DNA of 27,285 nt from Candidatus Melainabacteria bacterium (lineage in GTDB: Bacteria; Cyanobacteriota; Vampirovibrionia; Obscuribacterales; Obscuribacteraceae): NCBI GenBank assembly GCA_003151275.1, contig PLXC01000177.1:1-27285 (forward strand), read 5' to 3'. The notes below the pieces were generated by a model. It ran no database searches, was not told the origin of the DNA, and saw only the letters and a program-made list of their open reading frames with translations. The translations under genes and the position numbers were made by a program. Within the stretch, counting starts at the first letter, position 1. The number at the start of each line of letters is the position of its first letter. Of this stretch, positions 1-6,077 are shown one piece after another.

Positions 1-36
1 ATGAGGTCGGGAGTTCGAATCTCTCCAGGCACGCCA
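1..36 (+). tRNA. 3' part of a tRNA gene (cut by window edge)
   Basis: Positions 9-13 and 21-25 form a five-pair T stem (one G-T pair) around the invariant loop ttcgaat (14-20). Positions 26-32 would be the 3' strand of the acceptor stem, followed by discriminator G (33) and an encoded CCA (34-36). The 5' half, including the anticodon, lies outside the window, so the isotype cannot be read. The implied 5' acceptor strand gtgcctg and G73 would allow tRNA-Arg among others, which is only a guess. Confidence 0.85.
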
Positions 37-53
37 TCTTAAAAACAAGGCTG

Positions 54-88
54 AGTGGCTTAATGCAGAATTAAGCCACTTTCTTTTT
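54..88 (+). terminator. Rho-independent terminator after the tRNA
   Basis: A perfect 10-bp stem (54-63 with 71-80, arm agtggcttaa) has a 7-nt loop and runs straight into a T-rich tract (81-88). It lies 17 bases after the tRNA CCA, the expected position for a tRNA transcript terminator. Confidence 0.85.
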
Positions 89-205
89 GGGGCAGCTTTT
101 TTGTTACGTTGCTACGTTTTGGCTACGTTGCCGGAACCTCATGGTGGGTCTAACTTTCCAACCTTCTGGTCCCTCTGAAATTGTAAAGTTGAACGAAAGT
201 TTTCA

Positions 206-412
206 GCCAAGCCTCCCCTTTAATTCAACTGACAATTCAATAAGCACCATATACAGTGCGAAATAATTGAGAATTTAGATCAAATTGAAGTCAACAATAG
301 CATGGCACCGAATGTGGTGACGCTCGAAGATGCAGATCGCAAGTTCGAGTCAAATCTACACCACCGCTCTTCAAGGCAACAGATTATGTCAACCAGCTTG
401 TGCAATCTGGTG
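206..412. repeat. 207-bp direct repeat, copy 1
   Basis: Positions 206-412 match 7959-8165 at a constant offset of 7753 with no indels and 9 substitutions (about 96% identity). In copy 2 the first 18 bases are the last codons and stop of the kinase gene; in copy 1 the same bases follow unrelated sequence. The repeat contains an open frame starting at 302 (ATG; GTG in copy 2) that here gives a 40-codon ORF ending at 424. Three of the four differences in its last 15 codons change the amino acid, so there is no sign that the peptide is conserved. Together with the terminator upstream, this is all I see between 37 and 454. Confidence 0.95.
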
Positions 413-454
413 TACCATCGGTAGTATCGCGGCGTTGTCAGTTTTCTGAACTAA

Positions 455-907
455 CTAGTCGATATCTGCCAATTCAGGTCCAAGATGTTTCCAAATTTGA
501 TACGTTGAGCGTCGCTCCACAAGATCAAGCTTTGAGGCGGCATTTTGCTTTGATGGCGTAATTAAGTCGAAGTCGTCCACGGTGAAATCATCCCGATCAG
601 GGATAATGAAGCCCCATCTGACTCCTAACCCAATTCGGTACAGCGGCGGCACTTCTGCGCGTCGTAAAATTGACATGGCATCGCCGATTGAAAGACTTTT
701 AAAATGCTGCTTATATCGCCTCCGAAGCCAAAATTCATTGAACATAAACCACCACGGAGCATCGGCTAAACCTGAACGATCTAGTTCGGGACCACCACCA
801 CTTTCTGTGCCAATAGCCGTCCTCGGTTTCTTACCAGCACCTCCGCCAGAAGAATATTCAAGCTGAAGCTTTGGCTTGTTTGATTCTTGAGGCTCTCGCT
901 CAAACAC
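455..907 (-). CDS. Hypothetical protein, 150 aa
   Basis: I do not recognise this protein. It would start at a GTG (905-907) with only a weak AGG upstream. The first 50 residues are low-complexity (Gly/Ser/Lys rich). The rest is more protein-like, with an aromatic and basic stretch (FWLRRRYKQHF) and a run rich in hydrophobic and charged residues ending in IPDRDDFTVDDFDLI. No signal peptide or membrane segment is visible. It stands alone and divergent from the VapBC-like pair at 1103. An alternative plus-strand frame (582-866) covers much of it and has poorer composition, so the minus-strand reading is preferred. It may be a genuine accessory gene or a decayed one. Confidence 0.45.
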   Translation of the reverse strand: MFEREPQESNKPKLQLEYSSGGGAGKKPRTAIGTESGGGPELDRSGLADAPWWFMFNEFWLRRRYKQHFKSLSIGDAMSILRRAEVPPLYRIGLGVRWGFIIPDRDDFTVDDFDLITPSKQNAASKLDLVERRSTYQIWKHLGPELADID

Positions 908-1102
908 TGCGGATAACCTATCTTAGAAATATCGAACGCTTACCAAGTAAGTTATCATGCCCGAGAGTTCGATAGGAGGGCAATCCATCGGGGCGGAAAT
1001 GCGCAGCTCGTTGGTTCATATCGGCACTCCCTTCAAACACTCTGCCACGAGTCGGCAACTGAGTCAAATCTTGGTAAACTTAGACCATTGAGAGGATAAG
1101 CC

Positions 1103-1411
1103 ATGGCTTTCAAACCTGAAAAATTATCGCTTGAGCAACTGCTTCGTCTTGTTGACCAACTATCTCCAGGCAAGCAGGAAGAGTTGCGAATCAAGCTTAA
1201 CGACATGGCGAAGAACCAAACTTCGTTAACCTCCGCGCACCCATTTATGGACTCGCACATCAACATTGACTCACTGGCTGCTGAGCAGGGAGTACCAAAG
1301 AGAACTACGGTTAAAGGCTTGAAGGGCGATTTCTGGCCGCCAGATGAGGATCTGGATGAATTCGTAACCACTTTGCGTATGTGGCGCCAAGAAAGCAGCG
1401 GACGAAAATAA
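1103..1411 (+). CDS. VapB-type antitoxin of a PIN-domain TA pair
   Basis: This 102-residue protein lies directly upstream of a PIN-domain toxin, with only 3 bases between stop and next start, the classic type II toxin-antitoxin layout. The N-terminal third (residues 5-40) is predicted helical with heptad-like leucines, as expected for dimerisation. The C-terminal part (GDFWPPDEDLDEF, then a basic TLRMWRQ stretch) resembles the toxin-binding tail of small antitoxins found with VapC in cyanobacteria and other phyla. The start ATG follows gaggataagcc, an acceptable ribosome site. I see no ribbon-helix-helix or AbrB motif that would assign the DNA-binding fold with certainty. The expected role is to neutralise the toxin and autoregulate the operon. 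Confidence 0.85.
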   Translation: MAFKPEKLSLEQLLRLVDQLSPGKQEELRIKLNDMAKNQTSLTSAHPFMDSHINIDSLAAEQGVPKRTTVKGLKGDFWPPDEDLDEFVTTLRMWRQESSGRK

Positions 1412-1414
1412 GAG

Positions 1415-1819
1415 ATGGTCGAAGAACGTATTGTTGTGGATACGGATGTGATTTCGTTTGTCTTCAAGGGTCACAGCCTCGCAGCCGCGTATGCTTCGGA
1501 TCTTGATGGCAAGCAGTTGGTAGTCTCATTCATGACTGTTGCAGAACTAAAAAGATGGGCCATAAAGAAACGATGGGGCGAAAATCGTACAGCAAGACTC
1601 AATCAGCAATTACGACAAGTAATCGTGTATCCGGTAGATTTGGCCCTATGCCAGCGATGGGCAGAAGTTATTGTGGAAGCTGAAAACAAGGGGCGGCCAA
1701 TCTCACCGCAGGATGCTTGGATTGCCGCGACGGCGCTGCAAGAGAATTTGCCGCTTATCACTAACAACGCCAAGGATTTCAAAGACATATCAGGCTTGAC
1801 CATCATCTCCCATGGATAG
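1415..1819 (+). CDS. vapC: VapC-type PIN-domain ribonuclease toxin
   Basis: This 134-residue single-domain PIN nuclease has the usual VapC length. The acidic metal-binding residues can be placed: Asp9 in VVDTDVISF, a Glu in the TVAELKRW helix, Asp in SPQDAWIAATAL, and the NNAKDF motif near the C terminus. VapC toxins are Mg2+-dependent RNases that cut tRNAs or rRNA and stop growth when the labile antitoxin is lost. The start codon lies 3 bases after the antitoxin stop, and the SD-like aagag overlaps the end of the antitoxin gene, so the two are co-translated. The module sits in the accessory block between the two 207-bp direct repeats. The target RNA cannot be deduced from sequence. Confidence 0.93.
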   Translation: MVEERIVVDTDVISFVFKGHSLAAAYASDLDGKQLVVSFMTVAELKRWAIKKRWGENRTARLNQQLRQVIVYPVDLALCQRWAEVIVEAENKGRPISPQDAWIAATALQENLPLITNNAKDFKDISGLTIISHG

Positions 1820-1985
1820 TCAGGCGGCGCGTCAATTCTGCGACATGGAGCTGAAATTACTTCGATAAAATGCGGGTTTCGGATACATAGCAACTGTCGA
1901 CGGACTTGGCAGATCTGTCTCCGGGAAGAACTGCACCACAACAACGTTTCCGACTGTTGTACATCGCTCGAATCAGTGTACCTAT

Positions 1986-2123
1986 TTAGTAAATTTCGGG
2001 GATATCGTATCCCTTAAGGACTTGGCGATCTCCATGCAAAATTTCGTCTATTTGTTCGGGTCCATCTACGGAAAGCTGTTTTCCAACTCTATCTGCCTGA
2101 GCAGTTCACCGTTTCTTAAAAAT
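1986..2123 (-). pseudogene. Possible remnant of a small gene
   Basis: On the minus strand a strong Shine-Dalgarno-like GAGGAGG (2127-2133) precedes a short frame that reads ATT where a start would be. It meets one in-frame TGA (2106-2108), then runs open for 39 codons of protein-like sequence ending in GYDIPEIY and a stop at 1986-1988. The composition (acidic, ending in a hydrophilic tail) looks coding, but there is no usable start and one nonsense codon. I read it as a decayed small gene, perhaps a lost TA partner, with low confidence. The rest of 1820-2302 shows only a small hairpin (1999-2013, gggata/tatccc). Confidence 0.25.
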
Positions 2124-2302
2124 GTGCCTCCTCGCTGGTTCTTTTAATTCATACTGTGTTTACGGAGTGGAAATCACCAAACCAGCGTGGAACCGCATAG
2201 CTACACATGCCAACTAAGTCGGCTTAGGCTGCTACCTGATACGATTACACAAAATTCGTGCCCGCACCACCTGCAACACTGCCTGCAAACCAGCGAGCAG
2301 GG

Positions 2303-2358
2303 ACCCGGTGTCAATTGCTGCCGAAGGCACCCGAAGGGCTCGGCGATTGACGCCGGGT
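2303..2358. other. Strong branched hairpin in a non-coding stretch
   Basis: Positions 2303-2318 pair with 2343-2358 over 16 bp (two G-T pairs in the RNA of one strand). Inside lie two consecutive mini-hairpins with the same triloop: tgcc-gaa-ggca (2319-2329) and ccc-gaa-ggg (2330-2338). The whole folds as a four-way junction. No convincing gene covers 2124-2520, so this may be a structured RNA, a mobile-element end, or a folded recombination site. I could not match it to tmRNA, RNase P, SRP RNA or a group II intron domain V. Confidence 0.6.
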
Positions 2359-2520
2359 GCGAGGTGGTAGGCTTAGTGCCAGGCAGGATGGAAGGGCAGC
2401 GTGCCATGAAGCAATCGGCCGTCAGTAACATACTTTTCGAGCACCACTGGCGATGACTCACTTGCTGTTGTTTTCTGCATATGGATCGACTCGAACCTCT
2501 AATCCCTCAGATGCATTCAG

Positions 2521-3012
2521 CTAAGACTCCACTGTTTTACGGTGCCTGAACTTCACAACATTCTTTGCCACCATTTGTTCGTCTGGTGCCACCGGCGGAT
2601 CGGCGGTTTCGTTTGTTGCCAGAAGAGCGTTGGTGGCATTCTCCATAGCGTGGGACGTGCCAGCAGTAGCCGCCTCGGCCTGACTCTCTACCAACTCCAC
2701 CGTCCTGCCGTCTGGGTCACGCACAAGCGCGCACAGCCCCCATTGAGTCTGATGGAGCGCAGCAGACTGTCCGATTGAGCGAAGCGTCTCTCCAATGTCA
2801 TCAACCCTGAGTCCGAGTCGGAGCCCAGCATCTGGCATCGCTCCATCCATGGCTGGGTAGAGTTCCAACACGAAGTCGTCATTTAACGTGGCGGCGTAAT
2901 GCTCCGGGCCGTCCCGGTGTCGCTCCTTCTTGAAACGGGCACCCAAAGCTGAGTAGAAGGTTCGCATGTCCTCCAGTTTCGCGGTCCGCAGTACAAGCAA
3001 GTTGAGTTTCAT
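2521..3012 (-). CDS. VOC-family (glyoxalase/bleomycin-resistance-like) protein
   Basis: The first 115 residues look like one vicinal-oxygen-chelate module: LNLLVLRTAKLEDMRTFYSA at the start, then an ALG turn, VLELYPA in the middle and a closing VRDPDGRTVELVES, the hallmark end of glyoxalase/dioxygenase folds. A 45-residue hydrophilic tail rich in Ala and Thr follows, which is unusual for the family. The ATG overlaps the stop of the upstream HTH gene (ATGA, 3009-3012), so the two are translationally coupled. VOC proteins may be metal enzymes or binding proteins; the substrate cannot be predicted. It is the last gene of a three-gene operon whose other members are a regulator and a frameshifted conserved gene, so it may act as part of that module rather than in metabolism. 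Confidence 0.85.
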   Translation of the reverse strand: MKLNLLVLRTAKLEDMRTFYSALGARFKKERHRDGPEHYAATLNDDFVLELYPAMDGAMPDAGLRLGLRVDDIGETLRSIGQSAALHQTQWGLCALVRDPDGRTVELVESQAEAATAGTSHAMENATNALLATNETADPPVAPDEQMVAKNVVKFRHRKTVES

Positions 3013-3590
3013 TTCGACTCCTCCAGCTTGAGTTCCAGCTCGGCGTCCGGGAAAACCATCTTCACGACCAGCCTGCCGCCTAAGCCTTGCGCTATTTCCT
3101 GTAGGGTGGAAACATGGAAATCCGACCTTGCCTCAGTTCGCGAAATGGAAGCCTGCTTTTTTCCGAGCCGCCTTGCGACCTCTTCCTGCGACAGACCGCG
3201 TTGTTCGCGGAGGTCCTTGAGCCTGACGGCCTCTGGGGGAACGGTGGGACGCCGGTTGTTTACAAGTTCGACGATCATCGAAAGCACAGAGTTCAGATCC
3301 TCGTAAACCTCGTCGGCCCCCTCGCCGTAGCCGTGGTTATCATCCGAGACAATGCCAAAGCCCTTACCCGCCTGCCAAGCCACCGCAAGGTGGTAGTCGC
3401 GCAGGAACAGGTTCAGGGACCAGACCCCACCTTTGACTAGGGGCTCGTCTAGCGTGATCCTAGCAGACGCAAACGCTCTAGTAAGGAACCGCTGCATTTG
3501 CCGCATCTCGTTCATTTCTGCGGTCTTCTTGATTGCGGTCTTCTTGATTGCGGTCTTCTCTATTGCAGTCTTCATTGCAGTCTTGTTCAT
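3009..3590 (-). CDS. XRE-family HTH regulator with a repeat-built N terminus
   Basis: The protein has 193 residues. The C-terminal third holds a clear XRE/Cro helix-turn-helix (LKDLREQRGLSQEEVARRLG, then KKQASISRTEAR), the arrangement of HigA-like antitoxins and phage-type regulators. The middle (residues 40-100, with a GYGEGADEVYED segment) is an unnamed domain that likely senses or binds a partner. Residues 1-25 are almost purely repeats of KTAIK, encoded by 15-bp tandem repeats, so a downstream start at Met26 (MNEM) is possible. The annotated ATG overlaps the stop of the upstream frameshifted gene (ATGA), which supports the longer start. It probably regulates its own operon. Confidence 0.88.
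   Translation of the reverse strand: MNKTAMKTAIEKTAIKKTAIKKTAEMNEMRQMQRFLTRAFASARITLDEPLVKGGVWSLNLFLRDYHLAVAWQAGKGFGIVSDDNHGYGEGADEVYEDLNSVLSMIVELVNNRRPTVPPEAVRLKDLREQRGLSQEEVARRLGKKQASISRTEARSDFHVSTLQEIAQGLGGRLVVKMVFPDAELELKLEESK
3519..3590. repeat. 15-bp tandem repeats in the HTH gene start
   Basis: The unit tgcggtcttcttgat occurs at 3519-3533 and 3534-3548, then degenerates (3549-3563, a 12-base unit at 3564-3575, and 3576-3590). The units are multiples of three, so changes in copy number lengthen or shorten the N terminus without shifting the frame. Confidence 0.9.
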
Positions 3591-3936
3591 TCCCAGACCC
3601 CCTTTCCATTAGCCCCCGGCTTCGTGAAATCGACGACATTAGTCTTGATCTCCTTCACTTCGATGGCACCGTTCCTAGCAATGTATGTGTCGTGCTTGAA
3701 GCTGTGTACCGGATCAGCTCGGGGAAACCATCAACCGCGTATGCCCTGTCAGTCTGCGGCGGGTAAAGCCTGCCATCCGTCTGCCAATTCGACGGGGTAT
3801 TGGGCACGCCGCTATGTTCATCCTCAATCGCGTTAAGCGTGGTACAGATTAGGGCGTAAGCTTCATCCCTGGTGGTTGCAGCTGGTGCAGCTCCGAGTGT
3901 CTCATAGAAGAGTTCCAACCGCGCCTTTTTGTCCAT
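3587..3936 (-). pseudogene. Conserved small protein, frameshifted (-1) near its middle
   Basis: The frame that starts at 3934-3936 (ATG with ggag five bases upstream) encodes about 75 convincing residues (NWQTDGRLYPPQTDRA, then VDGFPELIR), runs into out-of-frame sequence and stops at 3655. The minus-1 frame then continues equally well (HSFKHDTYIARNGAIEV ... KPGANGKGVWE) and stops at 3587-3589, overlapping the ATG of the HTH gene by ATGA. Joined, they give a roughly 116-residue protein resembling a family I recall with a D-G-R-x-YPPQ and H-x-T-[FY]-I-x-x-NGAI pattern; I know no function for it. The cause may be a one-base deletion, a sequencing error, or programmed -1 frameshifting at tttcccc (complement of 3721-3727), which fits the X-XXY-YYZ rule in the zero frame. 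Confidence 0.7.
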
Positions 3937-3964
3937 CCATGCTCCATAACCTCATGACCTCTTG

Positions 3965-3993
3965 ATTATACCTTCCAGGGTATATGCAGTCAA
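3965..3993 (-). promoter_or_regulatory. Near-consensus sigma-70 promoter
   Basis: On the minus strand TTGACT (complement of 3988-3993) and a perfect TATAAT (complement of 3965-3970) are separated by exactly 17 bases. They lie about 30 bases upstream of the ATG at 3936, so they should drive the three-gene operon (frameshifted gene, HTH, VOC). Confidence 0.8.
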
Positions 3994-4009
3994 GGGTATA
4001 TGCAGTCAA
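3978..4009. repeat. Tandem 16-bp repeat duplicating the -35 box
   Basis: gggtatatgcagtcaa occurs twice head-to-tail (3978-3993, 3994-4009). Each copy contains the -35 hexamer of the promoter just described, so the unit may be an operator for the operon's own HTH protein or a slippage product. Confidence 0.9.
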
Positions 4010-4359
4010 AGTAATAATCGAGGGATCAGATTCTAATGGAAATGGAGTGCTTTCCCACGGTGGGGCGGCGGACGTGGTCAGTCCACTGGCAGTGTTGACC
4101 GTCTGTATGAATTCATTTCAAGCGTCCTGACTATAAAGCAGCCGGTCTGTGTACATCAATAGCAGCGTCTTTGCAGGAGAGCGGATATCGGCGCCAGAGT
4201 TCAACTTTGTTTGCACCGCATACGGTGCACCTTGGGAATTCTAGGCTCTCAATTGTTCAAGAAAAGCAAAGAAGTGTTTTTCTCCCATTTTCTCCTAAGA
4301 GCTTGTGCGAAGACCATACCCGAATTTGACAATTCAACCATTAGTCTACACGGTCATGC
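4010..4359. other. Spacer without a supported gene
   Basis: I see no convincing coding frame or RNA gene here. The only structure is a 7-bp hairpin, tgcaccg/cggtgca (4212-4218 with 4223-4229, loop cata), which is not followed by a T tract. Several short open frames look partly coding in composition, so this may be decayed coding DNA. Confidence 0.5.
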
Positions 4360-4572
4360 TTAGAGCATGCTGTTTGCCACTACCGTCTCTTCAGGGTCGA
4401 TGTGCTTGCAAAGATCAAGAATGCCATTACGATTAATAGACAGTTCGACCGCAACTGGATGATTCGAATCACAACCGGAACTGATTTTAGCCAAATGACC
4501 AGATGGGAGATCCTCGCTTCCAGACCGCTGTTGCGTTATTTCAGAATCGGGATCTGTTATTGAAATATTCAT
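4360..4572 (-). CDS. Small hypothetical protein, 70 aa
   Basis: I do not recognise this protein. It is hydrophilic in the first half (Asp/Glu/Ser rich) and ends in a more ordered stretch (VELSINRNGILDLCKHIDP). The start ATG has no clear Shine-Dalgarno site. It has no hydrophobic segment and no close neighbour, and it lies in a gene-poor part of the accessory block. It could be a chance frame. Confidence 0.28.
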   Translation of the reverse strand: MNISITDPDSEITQQRSGSEDLPSGHLAKISSGCDSNHPVAVELSINRNGILDLCKHIDPEETVVANSML

Positions 4573-4729
4573 AGTTATGGGAAGCGATCATGAGTTTCTC
4601 GATAATAATTAGACCCAGAGCATGCACACGATTTCAGAAGGTGCAGGACCAACTTTTTTATTTCATCGGGTTATTCGGATGTTGTCTCTTAGGAGCCTCT
4701 TTTAATATGCTTCTCTGCACTCGTCTGCT

Positions 4730-4888
4730 TCATTGGACAATCTCGCCAACGTAAGCGAAGATTTGAAATAAGTGGTCAGCATGCTGCTCTCCTTCTGAGT
4801 CCGAAGGCAGCATTATTATGTAAACCAGATCAGAGCGCACGTTGCCGCGTAGGTCCTTGCCATTAGCATAGGTCTTAAAACTTTCCAT
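4730..4888 (-). CDS. Small hypothetical protein, about 52 aa
   Basis: I do not recognise it. The frame is open from a GTG at 4921, but the ATG at 4886-4888 (MESFKTYANG) looks more natural; neither has a strong ribosome site. The C-terminal half (SDLVYIIMLPSDSEGEQHA, then HLFQIFAYVGEI) has alternating hydrophobic and charged residues like a small folded domain. It lies upstream of nothing obvious and downstream of the HigBA pair on the same strand. Confidence 0.28.
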   Translation of the reverse strand: MESFKTYANGKDLRGNVRSDLVYIIMLPSDSEGEQHADHLFQIFAYVGEIVQ

Positions 4889-5033
4889 AATCCTAGACTT
4901 TTCATAAGAACGAAAACGCACGCTAAGGTGCCATCGTTAGAGTTTCCCGGTGCAGCAACCATAAACCGAGACCTATCAGCGAGATTCCCTCAGGAAGAAT
5001 GACAAGCCAAATCATTCTAAATCGATGTAAGTT

Positions 5034-5450
5034 TCAAGCGAGAACTCTTGGAAGAAATGCAGCTGGTGTCACTTTGAAGTGATTGCCGAGTTTGACGCAT
5101 TGTTCTTTCGTTATCGCTCTTTGTCCCTTCACTATTTCACTAATGACACCAGAAGATGACACCCCAAGTATCTGCATCATGTCTACCTGCTTCAGTCCAT
5201 GGTCTTTCATGAGCGAACGCAAGAGTTCTTGAGGTGTCATTTCGTCCAGCTTCAGTGCATGATGCTTCTTCTCATACTTGCCGATTTCATCCAACAAAAC
5301 TTCCAAGTATTCGCTTTCGTCAGAAGCAAGAGGCTCGCTTCTAAGCATCAAACTTTGTGCAACCTCGTGTGCTTCGTCCAGATGGGAATCTTCTTTAATT
5401 GGCACCAAGGCGAAGCGATCAATAAGGCTTTTGTACTTTTCCGTTACCAT
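5034..5450 (-). CDS. higA: HigA-type HTH antitoxin
   Basis: This 138-residue protein has a C-terminal XRE helix-turn-helix (about residues 75-135: LLRSLMKDHGLKQVDMMQILGVSSSGVISEIVKGQRAITKEQ, read in parts) typical of HigA antitoxins. The N-terminal half, rich in Asp and Glu, is the part that would wrap the toxin. The ATG overlaps the toxin stop by one base (TGATG), and a good AAGGAG sits about 7 bases upstream inside the toxin gene. The order toxin-then-antitoxin is the hallmark of higBA. It should neutralise HigB and repress the operon through the two palindromes at 5763-5812. Confidence 0.92.
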   Translation of the reverse strand: MVTEKYKSLIDRFALVPIKEDSHLDEAHEVAQSLMLRSEPLASDESEYLEVLLDEIGKYEKKHHALKLDEMTPQELLRSLMKDHGLKQVDMMQILGVSSSGVISEIVKGQRAITKEQCVKLGNHFKVTPAAFLPRVLA

Positions 5451-5734
5451 CAGAACTTCTCCTTGTCATACTCGGCGTGAGTCATTAGTTTTAAGACGTA
5501 GACTCTCTCACTTGCTATCCAGACCATCGCTGCCATGCGGAAATTATTGCCGCCGATGTTGAAAATGAATTTTTGATCCCCTAGATGGTCAGTGTTATTG
5601 AAAGTTTTTTGAACGTCTGCATTGTTTTTCCATTCAGCAGCGTTCGTTTTTGTTACCCAGTCTTTGAGCGGGGCTTCCGCGTCGGCATGCTGTTTAATGA
5701 ACTGGCTAATAGCTCTGGAATTCAAAATCTCCAA
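5450..5734 (-). CDS. higB: HigB-type mRNA interferase toxin
   Basis: The protein matches the ribosome-dependent HigB toxin family: HADAEAPLKDWV, then NAAEWKNNADV, then FIFNIGGNNFRMAAMVW and a closing THAEYDK, all family landmarks. I chose the TTG at 5732-5734, giving 94 residues, because family members place about 20 residues before the DAE motif. The longer reading, from a TTG at 5768-5770, would put the start inside a palindromic operator. The toxin would cleave mRNA on translating ribosomes. It overlaps higA by one base. Confidence 0.9.
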   Translation of the reverse strand: MEILNSRAISQFIKQHADAEAPLKDWVTKTNAAEWKNNADVQKTFNNTDHLGDQKFIFNIGGNNFRMAAMVWIASERVYVLKLMTHAEYDKEKF

Positions 5735-5762
5735 CGTTTTGCTTCGCTCCCTGTAGTACCAT

Positions 5763-5812
5763 CCTCTCAAAACGAGAGGATTTACGCAAGGGTTTCCTCT
5801 CGATTTGAGAGG
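5763..5812. promoter_or_regulatory. Paired palindromic operators upstream of higBA
   Basis: Two copies of the palindrome CCTCTC-N5-GAGAGG (5763-5779 and 5796-5812) are spaced 33 bp centre to centre, about three helical turns, so dimers would bind on the same face. They end 29 bp before the chosen higB start and are the natural binding sites for HigA autoregulation. Confidence 0.8.
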
Positions 5813-5917
5813 AATTAATGTTACCCTTCCGACTTAAGGAATACTTGTTTGCCCGCACACGCTGGGCAACCCTAGCCATTGTGAGTTCCAACTATTGAGG
5901 CGAGATCGAGCGAGAAC

Positions 5918-5939
5918 GCTACCCCAAATACGGGGTAGC
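5918..5939. other. 8-bp inverted repeat upstream of the kinase
   Basis: gctacccc (5918-5925) and ggggtagc (5932-5939) form a perfect 8-bp stem with a 6-base loop, 139 bp before the kinase start. No T tract follows, so an operator or leader hairpin is more likely than a terminator. The remainder of 5813-6077 shows no gene. Confidence 0.5.
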
Positions 5940-6077
5940 ATGTAGATGACAACCGGGCGTTGGTGGCTTTGATTTTTCTTCGCTGCCATCTGGTCGGATC
6001 AAGTCACTGGCAAAAATTGCTGCCGCATCAAAGACCAATGACATTGAGCGGACAGGGTTGAACGAGGCGGTTTCCAC

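Noticed and set aside
1..36. tRNA 3' end as an integration attachment site
   Set aside because: I looked for a second copy of the tRNA 3' end further along and found none, and no integrase gene is in the window; the direct repeats at 206 and 7959 are unrelated to the tRNA.
2187..2461. Opposed 86-89-codon frames over the branched hairpin
   Set aside because: Both are Cys/His/Ser-rich translations of a GC-rich structured region without ribosome sites; the RNA fold explains the open frames better.
2485..2512. tRNA- or tmRNA-like ggttcgagtc on the minus strand
   Set aside because: No pairing T stem, acceptor or CCA end accompanies it, so it is a chance T-loop-like string.
4212..4229. Hairpin tgcaccg/cggtgca as a terminator
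   Set aside because: No T tract on either side and no gene ends nearby.
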